A stretch of DNA of 64,000 nt. Origin: Chloroflexota bacterium (GTDB lineage Bacteria; Chloroflexota; UBA11872; UBA12225; JAJDUF01). Positions 8,287-17,192 of the stretch are shown here, one piece after another. The notes beneath the pieces were generated by a model, which saw nothing but the letters and a program-made list of their open reading frames with translations, had not been told where the DNA came from and made no database searches. The stretch spans positions 1 through 64,000 of the forward strand of contig JAJDUF010000020.1 of the NCBI GenBank assembly GCA_022826725.1. The letters are read 5' to 3'. Position 1 is the first letter of the stretch, and every line of letters starts with the position of its first letter. Both the position numbers and the translations under genes were made by a program.

Positions 8287-9444
8287 ATGGCACGCATTGT
8301 TGTGGCGATGAGCGGTGGCGTAGACAGTTCGGTGACGGCTGCGCTGCTGCACGCCCAGGGCCACGACGTCATCGGCGTCACCCTCGACGTTTGGCCCTCG
8401 GAGACGCCCCAGGCACAGCGCCAGCGCAAGGCCTGCTGTGGCACCTCGGCCGTCGAGGACGCCCGGCGCGTGGCCGACCGCCTCGGTATCCCCTACTACG
8501 TGCTCAACTTCCGCGAGCTATTCCGCGAGACGGTCATCGCCGATTTTGTCCGCGAGTATCAGCGCGGCCGGACCCCGAACCCCTGCGTGCGCTGCAACCA
8601 GCACGTCAAGTTCCGGCCGGTCCTCGCCCGCGCCGCCATTCTCGGCGCCGATTACGTTGCCACCGGCCACTATGTCCGCCGCGAGCAGGACGCGCGGACG
8701 GGGCGTTACGTGTTGCGCCGCGCCAGCGATCATGGGAAGGACCAGTCCTACGTCCTGTGGCCCGTGCAGCAGGACGAGTTGTCGCGCACGCTCTTCCCCC
8801 TCTCCGACATTGACAAGCAGGAAGTACGCGCGTTGGCGCGTTCCTTTGGCCTCGCCGTCGCCGACAAGCCCGAGAGCCAGGAGATTTGCTTTGTCCCGGC
8901 CGGCGGCTATCGCCAGTATCTCCAGCAGGTAGCGCCGGAGACCCTTGAGCCGGGCCTCATGCTCTCGACCGAGGGCGAGGTGCTCGGCCAGCATCCCGGC
9001 GTCGCCTTCTTCACCCTCGGCCAGCGCCGCGGCCTGGGGTTCCCCCACTCTCAGCCCATGTACGTGGTTGACATCCAGCCCGAGCGCAACGTGGTCGTCG
9101 TCGGTGACGAGGCGGACATCTACACGCGCGAGCTGCTGGCCGAGGAAGTCAACTGGATCGCGCTCTCCGGCTTGGATCGCCCGCAGCGCGTCCTAGCCCG
9201 CGTGCGCTACCGAATGACGGTGGCGCTGGCCATGGTTTACCCGGCAGAGTCGCCAGGCACCATGCGCGTCGTCTTTGACGAGCCACAGCGCGCCATCACC
9301 CCCGGTCAGTCCGTCGTGCTCTACGACGACGATCTGCTCCTCGGCGGCGGCATCATCACCGCCACCGAGCGCAGCCAACCGACAGCCGGCCGCTCTACCG
9401 ATCTTCCCGCTCTGGACACACCAGCCCTGGTAAACGTCGCGTAG
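8287..9444 (+). CDS. mnmA: tRNA-specific 2-thiouridylase MnmA
   Basis: 385 residues, the family's normal length. It makes 2-thiouridine at the wobble position (U34) of Lys, Glu and Gln tRNAs. The PP-loop AMSGGVDSSV lies at the N-terminus. The catalytic cysteines sit in TPNPCVRCN (about Cys99) and SQEICFVPAGGY (about Cys200), and GKDQSYVLW and FTLGQRRGLG are family landmarks. It is divergent from nrdR, with a 178-bp gap that includes one E-type repeat (GGGGCGCAGCATGTTGCGCCC, 8219-8239). Confidence 0.97.
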   Translation: MARIVVAMSGGVDSSVTAALLHAQGHDVIGVTLDVWPSETPQAQRQRKACCGTSAVEDARRVADRLGIPYYVLNFRELFRETVIADFVREYQRGRTPNPCVRCNQHVKFRPVLARAAILGADYVATGHYVRREQDARTGRYVLRRASDHGKDQSYVLWPVQQDELSRTLFPLSDIDKQEVRALARSFGLAVADKPESQEICFVPAGGYRQYLQQVAPETLEPGLMLSTEGEVLGQHPGVAFFTLGQRRGLGFPHSQPMYVVDIQPERNVVVVGDEADIYTRELLAEEVNWIALSGLDRPQRVLARVRYRMTVALAMVYPAESPGTMRVVFDEPQRAITPGQSVVLYDDDLLLGGGIITATERSQPTAGRSTDLPALDTPALVNVA

Positions 9445-9520
9445 CCGCCAGCCAGCAGGGGACCGGCTTCCCTTACGAGCGTAGTTTCTTGGAGGGACGC
9501 ATTGCATCGCGCGCAGGAAT

Positions 9521-9625
9521 CCGTCCCCCTGCATTGCGGGGGGACCATAGGGGGGCCATACATAGCCCCCGGTCGCCGCACCGACTCCCCATTCCCCGCC
9601 AGGGAAGCAGCCAGCGGTTAGGTGT
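9521..9625. repeat. Family A plus C intergenic repeat pair
   Basis: A: CCGTCCCCCTGCATTGCGGG (9521-9540), then GGGACCATAGGGGGGCC. C, diverged: CTCCCCATTCCCCGCCAGGG, then the GGTTAGGT tail at about 9585-9623. The two lie in the same order and orientation as in other gaps. Confidence 0.75.
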
Positions 9626-9654
9626 AATACCGTCCTCACTATGGAGGGTGCAGC

Positions 9655-11076
9655 ATGAGCAAGGACGCCCCGGCAGCAGATGAGGTCGCCAGCGGTGCCC
9701 CGCCATTGAGCGGCTCCGGCGCCGACCTGTGGAACGTGACCGGCACCGTCGAGCGCCCTAGCCAGCAGATACCCGTGATCGCCGACGTGGACGTGCTCGT
9801 TGCCGGCGGTGGTGTCGGCGGCATCATTGCCGCTGTTGCCGCGGCCCGCTATGGAGCACGCACCCTCGTCGTGGAGACTCACTCCTCATTGGGCGGGAAC
9901 ATGGGACCGGCGATGTTCGTCGGCGGCACGCTACACCTGGCCCTGCACAACCCCGAGGCCTTCCCCAACGGACTCGGCGGCATCCCCGGCGAATTCAACC
10001 GCCGCGTCGTTGACGGCGAGGCACGCAACGTCGGGTCCGACTACTTCCGCGACCACCACAGCGTCTCCTACACCGCCCTCAAGATGCTGACCGAGGCCGG
10101 CGCCGACGTGCTGCTCTCCAGCGTCGTGTCCGGCGTCATCATGGAGGGCCGTCGAGCCGCCGGCGTCTTTGTCGAGAACAAATCCGGCACGCTGGCCCTC
10201 AGATCGAAGGTCATCATTGACTGCACCGGCACGGCCGACGTGGCCGCTCGCGCTGGCGCCCCCGTCACCGAGATGCCCAGCAATCCGTCCGCCGGCACCT
10301 TCTTCGCCATCGCCAACGCCGACTGGGACGCCTATCAACGTGCGCTCGCCGACCGCGGCGACCTCTCCCCGGACGACCAAGCCTGGATGCAGGCGCAGGT
10401 CTGCCCGGTGTCGGACGGCTTCATGCCGTGGGCACGCACCGCCTGTGAGCTTGACGGCTTCAAGATCGTGCAAACCGTGGACGACTTCGCCACGCTGGAA
10501 GCCACCCTCATGCTTTCCAGAGGCGAGCCACCGCTCGTCTACGCCCGCACCCGTGTCAACGGCAACTACAACCCCGGCGACGGTCTCGCCATGTCCCGTA
10601 TTGCCCAGCACGAGCGCACCTACATCCCCGAATTCGCCGCCTTCCTCCGCCGGCATGTCCCCGGCTTTGAGCGTGCCCAGCTCCACGTGGTCGCGCCGCT
10701 GACCTGCGCGCGCGGTGGCAAGAGCATCGAGAGCGTCTACGTCGTGACGCACGATGATGTCGCCCGCAGCGCCCGTTTCCACGACGTGGTATGCATCTAC
10801 TACGACGACAAGCAGTATTATCCGGGCGGCTGCGACCTCCCCTACCGGATGCTCCTGCCGCAGGGCGTAGACGGTCTGCTGGCCGCCGGCAAGAGCGCAG
10901 TGCGGCGCGGTCCGCAGATTCGCCAGCGGCACACCGTCCAGCTCATGGGGCAGGCGGCCGGTGTTGCAGCGGCCCTCGCCGTCAAGCACGGTGTCCAACC
11001 CCGCGACGTAGACGTGGCAGAACTCCAGCGGATACTGCACGCTTTGGACCCGGAGCTAGAGCGGCGCGGCGTCTGA
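9655..11076 (+). CDS. FAD-dependent oxidoreductase
   Basis: 473 residues. The FAD-binding dinucleotide motif is DVLVAGGGVGGIIAAVAAARYG (about 41-62), with the second ribose-binding acid in LVVETHSSLGGNMG. A later FAD segment is IIDCTGTADVAARAGA. Near the C-terminus, GVDGLLAAGKSAVRRGPQIR and LMGQAAGVAAALAVKHG complete the fold of the FAD-dependent oxidoreductase group (Pfam FAD_oxidored type). Substrate unknown. About 40 residues precede the FAD fold. The location before an enolase-superfamily gene suggests small-molecule or sugar-acid catabolism. Confidence 0.88.
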   Translation: MSKDAPAADEVASGAPPLSGSGADLWNVTGTVERPSQQIPVIADVDVLVAGGGVGGIIAAVAAARYGARTLVVETHSSLGGNMGPAMFVGGTLHLALHNPEAFPNGLGGIPGEFNRRVVDGEARNVGSDYFRDHHSVSYTALKMLTEAGADVLLSSVVSGVIMEGRRAAGVFVENKSGTLALRSKVIIDCTGTADVAARAGAPVTEMPSNPSAGTFFAIANADWDAYQRALADRGDLSPDDQAWMQAQVCPVSDGFMPWARTACELDGFKIVQTVDDFATLEATLMLSRGEPPLVYARTRVNGNYNPGDGLAMSRIAQHERTYIPEFAAFLRRHVPGFERAQLHVVAPLTCARGGKSIESVYVVTHDDVARSARFHDVVCIYYDDKQYYPGGCDLPYRMLLPQGVDGLLAAGKSAVRRGPQIRQRHTVQLMGQAAGVAAALAVKHGVQPRDVDVAELQRILHALDPELERRGV

Positions 11077-11081
11077 TGACA

Positions 11082-11136
11082 CGCCAGGTCTGCACCACCT
11101 TATGCTCCGCAGGAATCGGATAGTGCAGACCTGGCG
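11082..11136. terminator. Perfect 14-bp inverted repeat, terminator-like
   Basis: CGCCAGGTCTGCAC (11082-11095) and GTGCAGACCTGGCG (11123-11136) are perfect reverse complements separated by 27 nt. It starts 5 bp after the oxidoreductase stop and lacks a clear T-run. It may be a factor-dependent terminator or a mobile palindrome; its 55-bp length equals that of the palindromes at 30190 and 36061. Confidence 0.5.
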
Positions 11137-11201
11137 GTCAGAGCCGCCGGGCTTGCCCCACGTGTCGGCAACGCCGCCGGCCACCAGGAGGACTAATCGG
11201 T

Positions 11202-12308
11202 ATGAAAACCACCGAGTTGGAGCTAATCCCCATCTATTCCACCCGCGAGATGGGCCGCACTGGTCCCGCGGACCCCGAGCGGGCCATCTCCCACCACGTC
11301 ATCGTTCGCCTACACACCGATACCGGCATCGTCGGCTTGGGCGAAATGTCCGACGTTGACTGGGACATATCGCCGGCGTCGCTGGGCCAGCTACAAGCAA
11401 AGCTGGCGGCGGTGCTGCTCGGCCGTACCCCTTTCGACCTGACGGCTATCCAGGTCGCCCTCGGTCAGCATCAGTGGGATCACCAAGTCGTCTGCGGCGT
11501 GGACATTGCCCTGCACGATGCGCTGGCCAAGGCGCTCGACGTGCCGCTCCACCAACTGTTCGGTGGCAAGGTCCGTGACCGCATTCCCTTCTGCTACCCG
11601 CTCGCCCGCTGTAGCAACATGGCCGACGTGGACGCCAACCTGGAGCGTGTCCGGCGCCGTCTCGATCAGGGACACACGGCCATCCGCTACTACTTCGGCG
11701 CCGATCTCGACCTCGACGAGCGCTTCCTCACTACCCTGCGGCAACGCTGGGGCAACACCGTCCTACTCAACGCGCTCGATGCCAGCGGCCTCTTCGAGGT
11801 GGAGGACGCGATTTCAGCCATCCAGCGCCTGGCGCCATTCCAGCCGAACCTCGTCGAATCGCCGGTGCGCGGGCGCCACGACGCCCCACCCGAGGACTTC
11901 GTCGCCGTCCGCCGCGCCGTCGAGGTGCCCATCGGCGAGCACATCGCCAGTCTCGCCATCGCCGCCCGCCTCGCGCGGCACGATGCTGTGGACGTGTTCA
12001 ACCTGGGAATCGGCTATGATGGTATCGCACCCTGCCTGAAGGGTTTCGGCTTGGCCGAGGCTTTCGGGATCAAGACGCTGCACGGCAGTACCGTCGAACT
12101 GTCCATTGGCACGGCGGCGCGGGCACATCTCATGGCGTCTATGCCCAATCTCACCTTCCCGTGCTACCCGGCCGGCCCATTGGTATACCAAGAGCGGGTC
12201 GCGCAGGAGCCGGTGCGTTACCAAGAGGGTCACATTATCGTGCCGGACGGCCCCGGCCTCGGCATGGAGCTAGACGAAGAACGACTGGCTACCCAGCGGC
12301 TGTGGTAA
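11202..12308 (+). CDS. Enolase superfamily protein (mandelate racemase/muconate lactonizing type)
   Basis: 368 residues; AGGAGGAC ribosome site before the ATG at 11202. Capping domain about 1-125, then the TIM barrel. Candidate Mg2+ ligands lie on successive strands: LLNALDASGLFEVEDA (Asp, about 190), PNLVESPVRG (Glu, about 217), VPIGEHIASLA (Glu, about 245). The usual KxK base is not obvious; the equivalent strand reads TAIRYYFGADLDLD. The family dehydrates or epimerises sugar acids or amino-acid derivatives. Substrate unknown. Confidence 0.85.
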   Translation: MKTTELELIPIYSTREMGRTGPADPERAISHHVIVRLHTDTGIVGLGEMSDVDWDISPASLGQLQAKLAAVLLGRTPFDLTAIQVALGQHQWDHQVVCGVDIALHDALAKALDVPLHQLFGGKVRDRIPFCYPLARCSNMADVDANLERVRRRLDQGHTAIRYYFGADLDLDERFLTTLRQRWGNTVLLNALDASGLFEVEDAISAIQRLAPFQPNLVESPVRGRHDAPPEDFVAVRRAVEVPIGEHIASLAIAARLARHDAVDVFNLGIGYDGIAPCLKGFGLAEAFGIKTLHGSTVELSIGTAARAHLMASMPNLTFPCYPAGPLVYQERVAQEPVRYQEGHIIVPDGPGLGMELDEERLATQRLW

Positions 12309-12377
12309 TACTCACGCCACGCAGCCGAGTAGCGCGGGAACCGCGCCGGTCGGCTCCTTGAGCAGGGCGGCAAAAGC

Positions 12378-12476
12378 CGTCCCCCCGCCGCAGCGGGGGG
12401 ACCATAGGGGGGCATCATCCCACTACCATCAGGAATCGGGCCGGCTGGCACTATACGTGCGGCTTTGGCCGATCAG
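12378..12476. repeat. Family A repeat plus half copy of the 55-bp palindrome
   Basis: Family A occupies 12378-12413. After it, CTGGCACTATACGTGCGGCT and TTGGCCGATCA (12444-12476) match the right half of the palindromes found intact at 30190 and 36061. The left half is unrecognisable. Confidence 0.65.
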
Positions 12477-12504
12477 CGGTTAGGTCCAGAGAAAGGATAG
12501 AAAC

Positions 12505-13251
12505 ATGGTAACCATTCGTAACTGGCGCGCTGCTACCCCGGTCGTGGCACACGACAACGTGCTGCGCTGGACGATCATGGAGCAGCAGGACACCCCGGAC
12601 TTCCCGCCGGAATTCTCCCCCCTGCACACCATCAGCGGCGTTGCGCTCCACATGATGTCGGCCGGCAAGGAAGCCGAAAGCCACGACCACGACGACGTCG
12701 AGCAGCTCTACTACTTCACCCGCGGCCGCGGCAAGATGCGCCTCGACGACCAGGTCTACCCGGTCCGCGAGGGTGATACGGCGCATGTGCCACCCGGCGT
12801 CGAGCATCAACTAGTGAACGACGGCGACGACTGGCTGGAGCACCTCATCCTCAACGCTCCCGGCGGTTCCGCCGGCGTGCAGCCCGCCGTCCGCAACTGG
12901 CGCGACTGCCCGCCGACCGTCGGCCACGAGAGCGCCATCATCTGGAGCATCTTCCGTCACCAAGATGCCCCCGGCCTCCCACCAGAAGAAGCCCGCATGG
13001 CCGGGCTGACCGGCTTCACGCTCCACCTGATGCAAGGCCGCCGCAACGGCGACTATCACCACCACGAGGACGCCGAGCAGGTGTACTACTTCACCCGTGG
13101 GCACGGACAGATGAAGATTGACGGCCAGCTCTATGAGGTACACGAGGGTGATGTCGTACACACCCCGGCCCGCATCAAGCACCAACTCCTCAACACCACC
13201 GACGACTGGATCGAGCACCTCATCATCACCGCCAAAGTAGATTCCCCGTAG
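12505..13251 (+). CDS. Double cupin protein
   Basis: 248 residues made of two similar cupin domains (about 1-120 and 121-248), each opening VRNW/IRNWR. Metal-ligand patterns are present in both: ESHDHDDVEQLYYF with PPGVEHQLVN, and DYHHHEDAEQVYYF with PARIKHQLLN. The His-x-His, Glu and distal His positions are intact in both halves. It arose by internal duplication. Bicupins include dioxygenases, isomerases and sugar-binding proteins; the reaction cannot be told. GAAAGGATAG gives a ribosome site before ATG 12505. Confidence 0.85.
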   Translation: MVTIRNWRAATPVVAHDNVLRWTIMEQQDTPDFPPEFSPLHTISGVALHMMSAGKEAESHDHDDVEQLYYFTRGRGKMRLDDQVYPVREGDTAHVPPGVEHQLVNDGDDWLEHLILNAPGGSAGVQPAVRNWRDCPPTVGHESAIIWSIFRHQDAPGLPPEEARMAGLTGFTLHLMQGRRNGDYHHHEDAEQVYYFTRGHGQMKIDGQLYEVHEGDVVHTPARIKHQLLNTTDDWIEHLIITAKVDSP

Positions 13252-13318
13252 CGACCCACGTGCTCAACCCACGCAGCGACCGGCACGAGCTAAGTCGCCG
13301 GGGCCCGCTTGCTGCACC

Positions 13319-13358
13319 CGTCCCCCTGCACTGCGGGGGGACTATAGGGGGGGGCCCG
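13319..13358. repeat. Family A intergenic repeat
   Basis: CCGTCCCCCTGCACTGCGGG, then GGGACTATAGGGGGGGGCC. One base differs from the usual ACCATAG core (ACTATAG). Confidence 0.75.
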
Positions 13359-13405
13359 GCCGCGGGCCAGGCATGGCAGACTACCCGGGCGTGAAGGAGC
13401 CGGAT

Positions 13406-13978
13406 ATGGCAACCACGATGACCAAGCCGCCAACAACCAAGCTACTGACGGCGACCGATTTGCTGCGGCTCGCTGGCGAAGGCGTGCGCGGCGAGTTGAT
13501 CCGGGGGGTATTGCACGAAACCATGATTATGGGCGTGGAGCACGGCGAGATCATCATGAAGCTCGGCTTCTTGTTGAATGCTTTCATCATCCCTCGGAAG
13601 CTGGGACGGCTGACCGGCTCCGACACCGGTGTCCGGCTGGAGCGCAACCCGGACACCGTGCGCGGGCCGGACATCGCCTACTTCTCGGCATCGAAAATGC
13701 CGCTGGATACGCGCATTCCCGGCTATGCCGAGGTGGTCCCCGACTTATTGGTGGAGGTTGTGTCGCCGAACGACACCCGGCGCGAGGTCGCCGCCAAGGC
13801 GCGCATGTGGCTGCGATACGACGTGCGCCTAGTCTGGGTCGTGCTGCCGCAGACGCGCAGCGTGGACGTGTATCGGCCGGGCCACGCGGTCGTGACGCTC
13901 ACCGATCAGGACACGCTCGACGGCCTCGACGTGCTCCCCGGCTTCACCTGCGCGGTCAGCGCCGTCTTTGATACATAG
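13406..13978 (+). CDS. Uma2 family (DUF820) PD-(D/E)xK nuclease-like protein
   Basis: 190 residues from the ATG at 13406, which has AAGGAG 7 bp upstream (an earlier ATG at 13373 has none). The family pattern is complete: GELIRGVLHE, GVRLERNPDTVRGPDIAYFS (catalytic Asp), VPDLLVEVVSPNDTR (catalytic Glu), then AKARMWLRYDVRLVWVVLP (Lys). Uma2 proteins are abundant in Cyanobacteria and Chloroflexota, often in many copies. They have the restriction-endonuclease fold, and their function is unproven. Confidence 0.9.
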   Translation: MATTMTKPPTTKLLTATDLLRLAGEGVRGELIRGVLHETMIMGVEHGEIIMKLGFLLNAFIIPRKLGRLTGSDTGVRLERNPDTVRGPDIAYFSASKMPLDTRIPGYAEVVPDLLVEVVSPNDTRREVAAKARMWLRYDVRLVWVVLPQTRSVDVYRPGHAVVTLTDQDTLDGLDVLPGFTCAVSAVFDT

Positions 13979-14015
13979 GGCCTATCGCTCCCCTGCCCTC
14001 CGGCCTAGCAGGGGG

Positions 14016-14999
14016 TCACAGCGCAGCGGCCTCGCCCTCCAGCCGCACCGCCTCCACCTCCCGGCCATCCAGGTCGAACGTCGCCGCCGGCCCCGCTGCC
14101 CGGAACCCTAGTTCCGCGCACCACGCCTGCTTCTGCTCGTCCTCGACCGATACCGCCGCCCAACAGACGGTCGCACCCTGAGTAGCACCCCAGCGCATGG
14201 CCGACCGCAGCAGTTCCGACCACACGTCTTGGCTGGTGCGGTAGACGAATCCATCAACCTGGCATCCCCCGTCCTCATCCAGGCGTGCCGTCGCCAGTCC
14301 CAGCAGCGCACCGCTCTCAGCCTGTGCCCCGAACCACGCGCCGCGCCCCTCCTGCGTCAGTGCCTGGAACCGCGGGTACAGGAACATGCAGGAGTGCTGC
14401 ACCGCGTACCGCGTCGAATATAGCCCCACGTTGGCGTCCAACACTTGCCAATCGTGCGGCATCACGATCAGCGGAATCATCGGTATCCGCGCAGCAGCCG
14501 TGCCGGCCACGATCCGTGGGCGGCCTCCCTGCGCCCGAAAGTAGTCAACGAGAAACGCCTCCGGCCAGTCGTCGCCGGTCGTGCAGGCCATCACCGTCGT
14601 ACCGGCCAGGTTTCGCCAGCCGAGCCGATGATAGACCCGCGCCGCCGCCGGATTGATCGTGCCCAGGTAGAGCGCCCGCCCACCCTGAGCGCGGAAATCG
14701 TCCCGCGCCCGCGCACACAGCCGCGTCGCAATCCCCCGGCCCCGGTAAGCCGGCGCCGTCGCCACCTCACCCAAGCCGCCCAACGCCGGCACGGCGCGAG
14801 AGATGGTCAGTTGAGAAGTCCCGGCCAGCTCGCCGCCCTCACGGATCAAGTAGATCAGGTTGCGGTTATCGGCCACCTCACTACCGGCAAGCACCGGCCG
14901 CAGGTCGTCATAGCGAGCCTCGAAGATCGGCTCCCAGAGACCGGTCAACTCCTCGACAACGTCCGCCGGCAGCGGTGGCTCCAGCGCAACGATCTCCAT
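14016..14999 (-). CDS. GNAT family N-acetyltransferase, probably two GNAT domains
   Basis: 327 residues. The N-terminal domain carries the acetyl-CoA pyrophosphate loop ATAPAYRGRGIATRLCARA (about 80-98) and INPAAARVYHRLGW (about 115-128). The C-terminal half (about 190-327) is GNAT-like, ending TVCWAAVSVEDEQKQAWCAELGFRAAG, but lacks a clear R-x-x-G-x-G loop, so it is probably non-catalytic. Substrate unknown. Confidence 0.82.
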   Translation of the reverse strand: MEIVALEPPLPADVVEELTGLWEPIFEARYDDLRPVLAGSEVADNRNLIYLIREGGELAGTSQLTISRAVPALGGLGEVATAPAYRGRGIATRLCARARDDFRAQGGRALYLGTINPAAARVYHRLGWRNLAGTTVMACTTGDDWPEAFLVDYFRAQGGRPRIVAGTAAARIPMIPLIVMPHDWQVLDANVGLYSTRYAVQHSCMFLYPRFQALTQEGRGAWFGAQAESGALLGLATARLDEDGGCQVDGFVYRTSQDVWSELLRSAMRWGATQGATVCWAAVSVEDEQKQAWCAELGFRAAGPAATFDLDGREVEAVRLEGEAAAL

Positions 15000-15015
15000 A
15001 CCGGCCTCTCACTCC

Positions 15016-15085
15016 TCGTCCGTCATCCCGGCGAGCGCTGTATTCCACGTCCCCCTGCACTGCGGGGGGACCATAGGGGGGCGAG
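15016..15085. repeat. Family D (degenerate) plus A repeats
   Basis: GTCATCCCGGCGAGCGCTGTATTCC (15022-15046) is a decayed D element, directly followed by family A at 15049-15083. This is the same D-then-A order as at 22457. Confidence 0.65.
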
Positions 15086-15098
15086 TCCCACCCCCGCC

Positions 15099-15938
15099 TC
15101 ACGCCCGCTCCCACCGACTCACGTTGATCCCCGGCGCCTCGCTCCGCATGTTAGCCGGCTTGTTGCCACCGTGGAAGTCCGCCCTGCGCTGGCTCTTGTC
15201 CCCAAACAGCGGCTGAACCGCTTCCGGCAACGTCGCCACGTCCTCCGGGTCCCACGCCTCCACCGCCTCGACCGGCCCGGCCCATGCCGGCCGATAGGCA
15301 ATCGCCAACAACTCACGAGCGCGATCACCGGTGTTCGGGAAATTCCCGTGAAATACCTTGTGGTTGATGAGCGCCGCCGATCCGGCCTTCACCGGCACCA
15401 TCACTTCCTCCGGGTGCGACTCGTACCTCGTGTACGGGTTGCCGTCCGCATGCAGACTGAGATGCGAATGCGGCACCACCCGGAAGGGAGATACCTCCGG
15501 CGTCAGATCATCCAAGTAATACAGCACGCGCACCATCACCGGCACGCTCCCCTCGTACCCGAAAATCTGCGACCCGTAGGGCTGCCCATCCGTGTGCAGC
15601 GAAATCCCCGGGTGGCCCGGCTCCGAGCGCGCGTAGGCGTAGCTCATCACCACGATATCGTCGCCAAAGAGCGTCCGCAGAAACGACACTGTAGGCGGAT
15701 GAGCGATCAAATCTGTGACCGCCCCGCCCTGGAAGCTCATATTCCCCCGCACCCGCTGCCGCTCCGAGTAGTCGGTGTGGATCGTGTCCAGCGGCGCCGT
15801 CTCCGCCTTCAGCCGCGCCACCTGCTCCGGCGAGAGCAGGTCCGGCAACACCAGATAGCCGTCCACCTCCAGCATCCGAATCCGCTCACCCAGCGTCAGC
15901 CTAGACCAGTCGCGATCATCAATACGCGGACTCCCCAT
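15099..15938 (-). CDS. Phytanoyl-CoA dioxygenase family protein
   Basis: 279 residues from the ATG at 15938, which has GGGAG 8 bp upstream. The open frame reaches 16049 only by reading through a family C repeat. Fe(II)/2-oxoglutarate oxygenase landmarks: ISLHTDGQPYG (His-x-Asp facial ligands), INHKVFHGNFPNTG (distal His) and ELLAIAYRP (2-oxoglutarate Arg). N-terminal MLEVDGYLVLPDLLSPEQV is typical. It hydroxylates an unknown substrate. A second, dissimilar member lies at 29183. Confidence 0.88.
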   Translation of the reverse strand: MGSPRIDDRDWSRLTLGERIRMLEVDGYLVLPDLLSPEQVARLKAETAPLDTIHTDYSERQRVRGNMSFQGGAVTDLIAHPPTVSFLRTLFGDDIVVMSYAYARSEPGHPGISLHTDGQPYGSQIFGYEGSVPVMVRVLYYLDDLTPEVSPFRVVPHSHLSLHADGNPYTRYESHPEEVMVPVKAGSAALINHKVFHGNFPNTGDRARELLAIAYRPAWAGPVEAVEAWDPEDVATLPEAVQPLFGDKSQRRADFHGGNKPANMRSEAPGINVSRWERA

Positions 15939-15989
15939 CGTCATCTCTCCCTCTTCCGACCTATCCCTCGCTCCCCAGTCGCCGTACTG

Positions 15990-16027
15990 ACTCCCCTTCC
16001 CTGAAGGGAAGGGGCCGGGGGTTAGGT
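15990..16027. repeat. Family C intergenic repeat
   Basis: CTCCCCTTCCCTGAAGGGAA then GGGGCCGGGGGTTAGGT. A perfect hairpin with the conserved GGTTAGGT tail. Confidence 0.8.
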
Positions 16028-16083
16028 AAGGCGCCCACCTGCCCACCACACTGTATCATGAGCGCAAAGGGGGATAAGCCACC

Positions 16084-16953
16084 ATGATCCGCTTGAGCAC
16101 CACACTGCGATTGAGCGTAGAGCACGCTGGCCTGAAGCAGCTGGCCCAAACCTGCCGCTACCTCAACATGACCACCATCTGCGGCGCCAGCCAGCTCGAC
16201 TGGACCGATCAGGACATCCGGCGGCTGCGGCAGTTTCTCGACGACCACGGGCTGTCCATCGGCGAGTTAAGCCGCTTCCACGGTGGTCTCGCCGCCCAAG
16301 ACCCGGTAGCAAACCGTGCCTCGCTCGACGCCTACCGCCGCAACCTCGCTCAGGCCAGCATCCTCGGCGCAGCCTGCGTCGGCTTCAGCCTCACCGTGCT
16401 GTTCTCGCTCGACGGCACGTCCGGCGAAGACCCGCGCTCCGCGGCCGTATGGGGGCGCGTCGTGGACGCCATCGGCGCGATGGCTGCCGACGCCGAGGCC
16501 GCCGGCATGGACATTGCCGCCCATCCCCACCAGCTCGGCCCCCTCTACACCATCGAGCAGATCGCGCGTTTGCTCCGGGACGTCAATTCGCCGCGGCTCA
16601 AAGTGCTGCTCGACCCGGTCAATCTGGTCACGCTGGAGCACTATTACGACACGACCCCGTTCCTCAACGACTCCTTCGATACCCTCGGCGCGAACATCGT
16701 CTCGGTACACGCCAAGGACACCGTCCTCTCCGGCCTCGAACGCAACGATCAAGGTCTCCTCACCGTCTGCCGCTTGAACGAGGCCGTGCCCGGCCAGGGC
16801 AATCTCGACTACGCCACCCTGTTGCGCCGCGCCGCCGCGCTCGACCACGATGTCGTCATGCACACCGAGCACCTGTCCAAGATGGACGATAAGGTCGTCG
16901 CCCTGCACAACATCCGTCACGTCGCCCGCGAGCAGGACATCCCGCTCGCCTGA
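16084..16953 (+). CDS. Sugar phosphate isomerase/epimerase-like TIM-barrel protein
   Basis: 289 residues with the xylose-isomerase-like (AP endonuclease family 2) barrel. Metal-site residues appear in the expected order: DIAAHPHQLGPLY (His), LKVLLDPVNLVT (Asp), NIVSVHAKDT (His, Asp) and DVVMHTEHLS (Glu). The family includes tagatose and inosose epimerases and dehydratases. With the Gfo/Idh and amidohydrolase genes nearby, a sugar or cyclitol pathway is plausible. No ribosome site of note; ATG 16084. Confidence 0.85.
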   Translation: MIRLSTTLRLSVEHAGLKQLAQTCRYLNMTTICGASQLDWTDQDIRRLRQFLDDHGLSIGELSRFHGGLAAQDPVANRASLDAYRRNLAQASILGAACVGFSLTVLFSLDGTSGEDPRSAAVWGRVVDAIGAMAADAEAAGMDIAAHPHQLGPLYTIEQIARLLRDVNSPRLKVLLDPVNLVTLEHYYDTTPFLNDSFDTLGANIVSVHAKDTVLSGLERNDQGLLTVCRLNEAVPGQGNLDYATLLRRAAALDHDVVMHTEHLSKMDDKVVALHNIRHVAREQDIPLA

Positions 16954-17192
16954 GCAGTGGCGGCCTGGCCTGCACCGGGAGTGGTGCGCGGTGATGCGCC
17001 ATGATCGGACCGAGGCTTGGAACAACCAGCCTCAGGCACGCCTGGGCGGCTGCCGTTATCGTCGCCACCGTGCTTGTGGTCGCCGAATGCGATCTCCCAT
17101 GGGCGGAGCGCCCCGCGCTGCCGGCCGCACCCACGCCAACACCGCCTCAACCGCTACCCGGTCCTGGTCGGACACGCCCGTCCGCCCGGAGG

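Noticed and set aside
15939..16049. N-terminal extension of the phytanoyl-CoA dioxygenase gene
   Set aside because: The extra residues (LTPGPFPSGKGS) are a translated family C repeat; the ATG at 15938 has a ribosome site.
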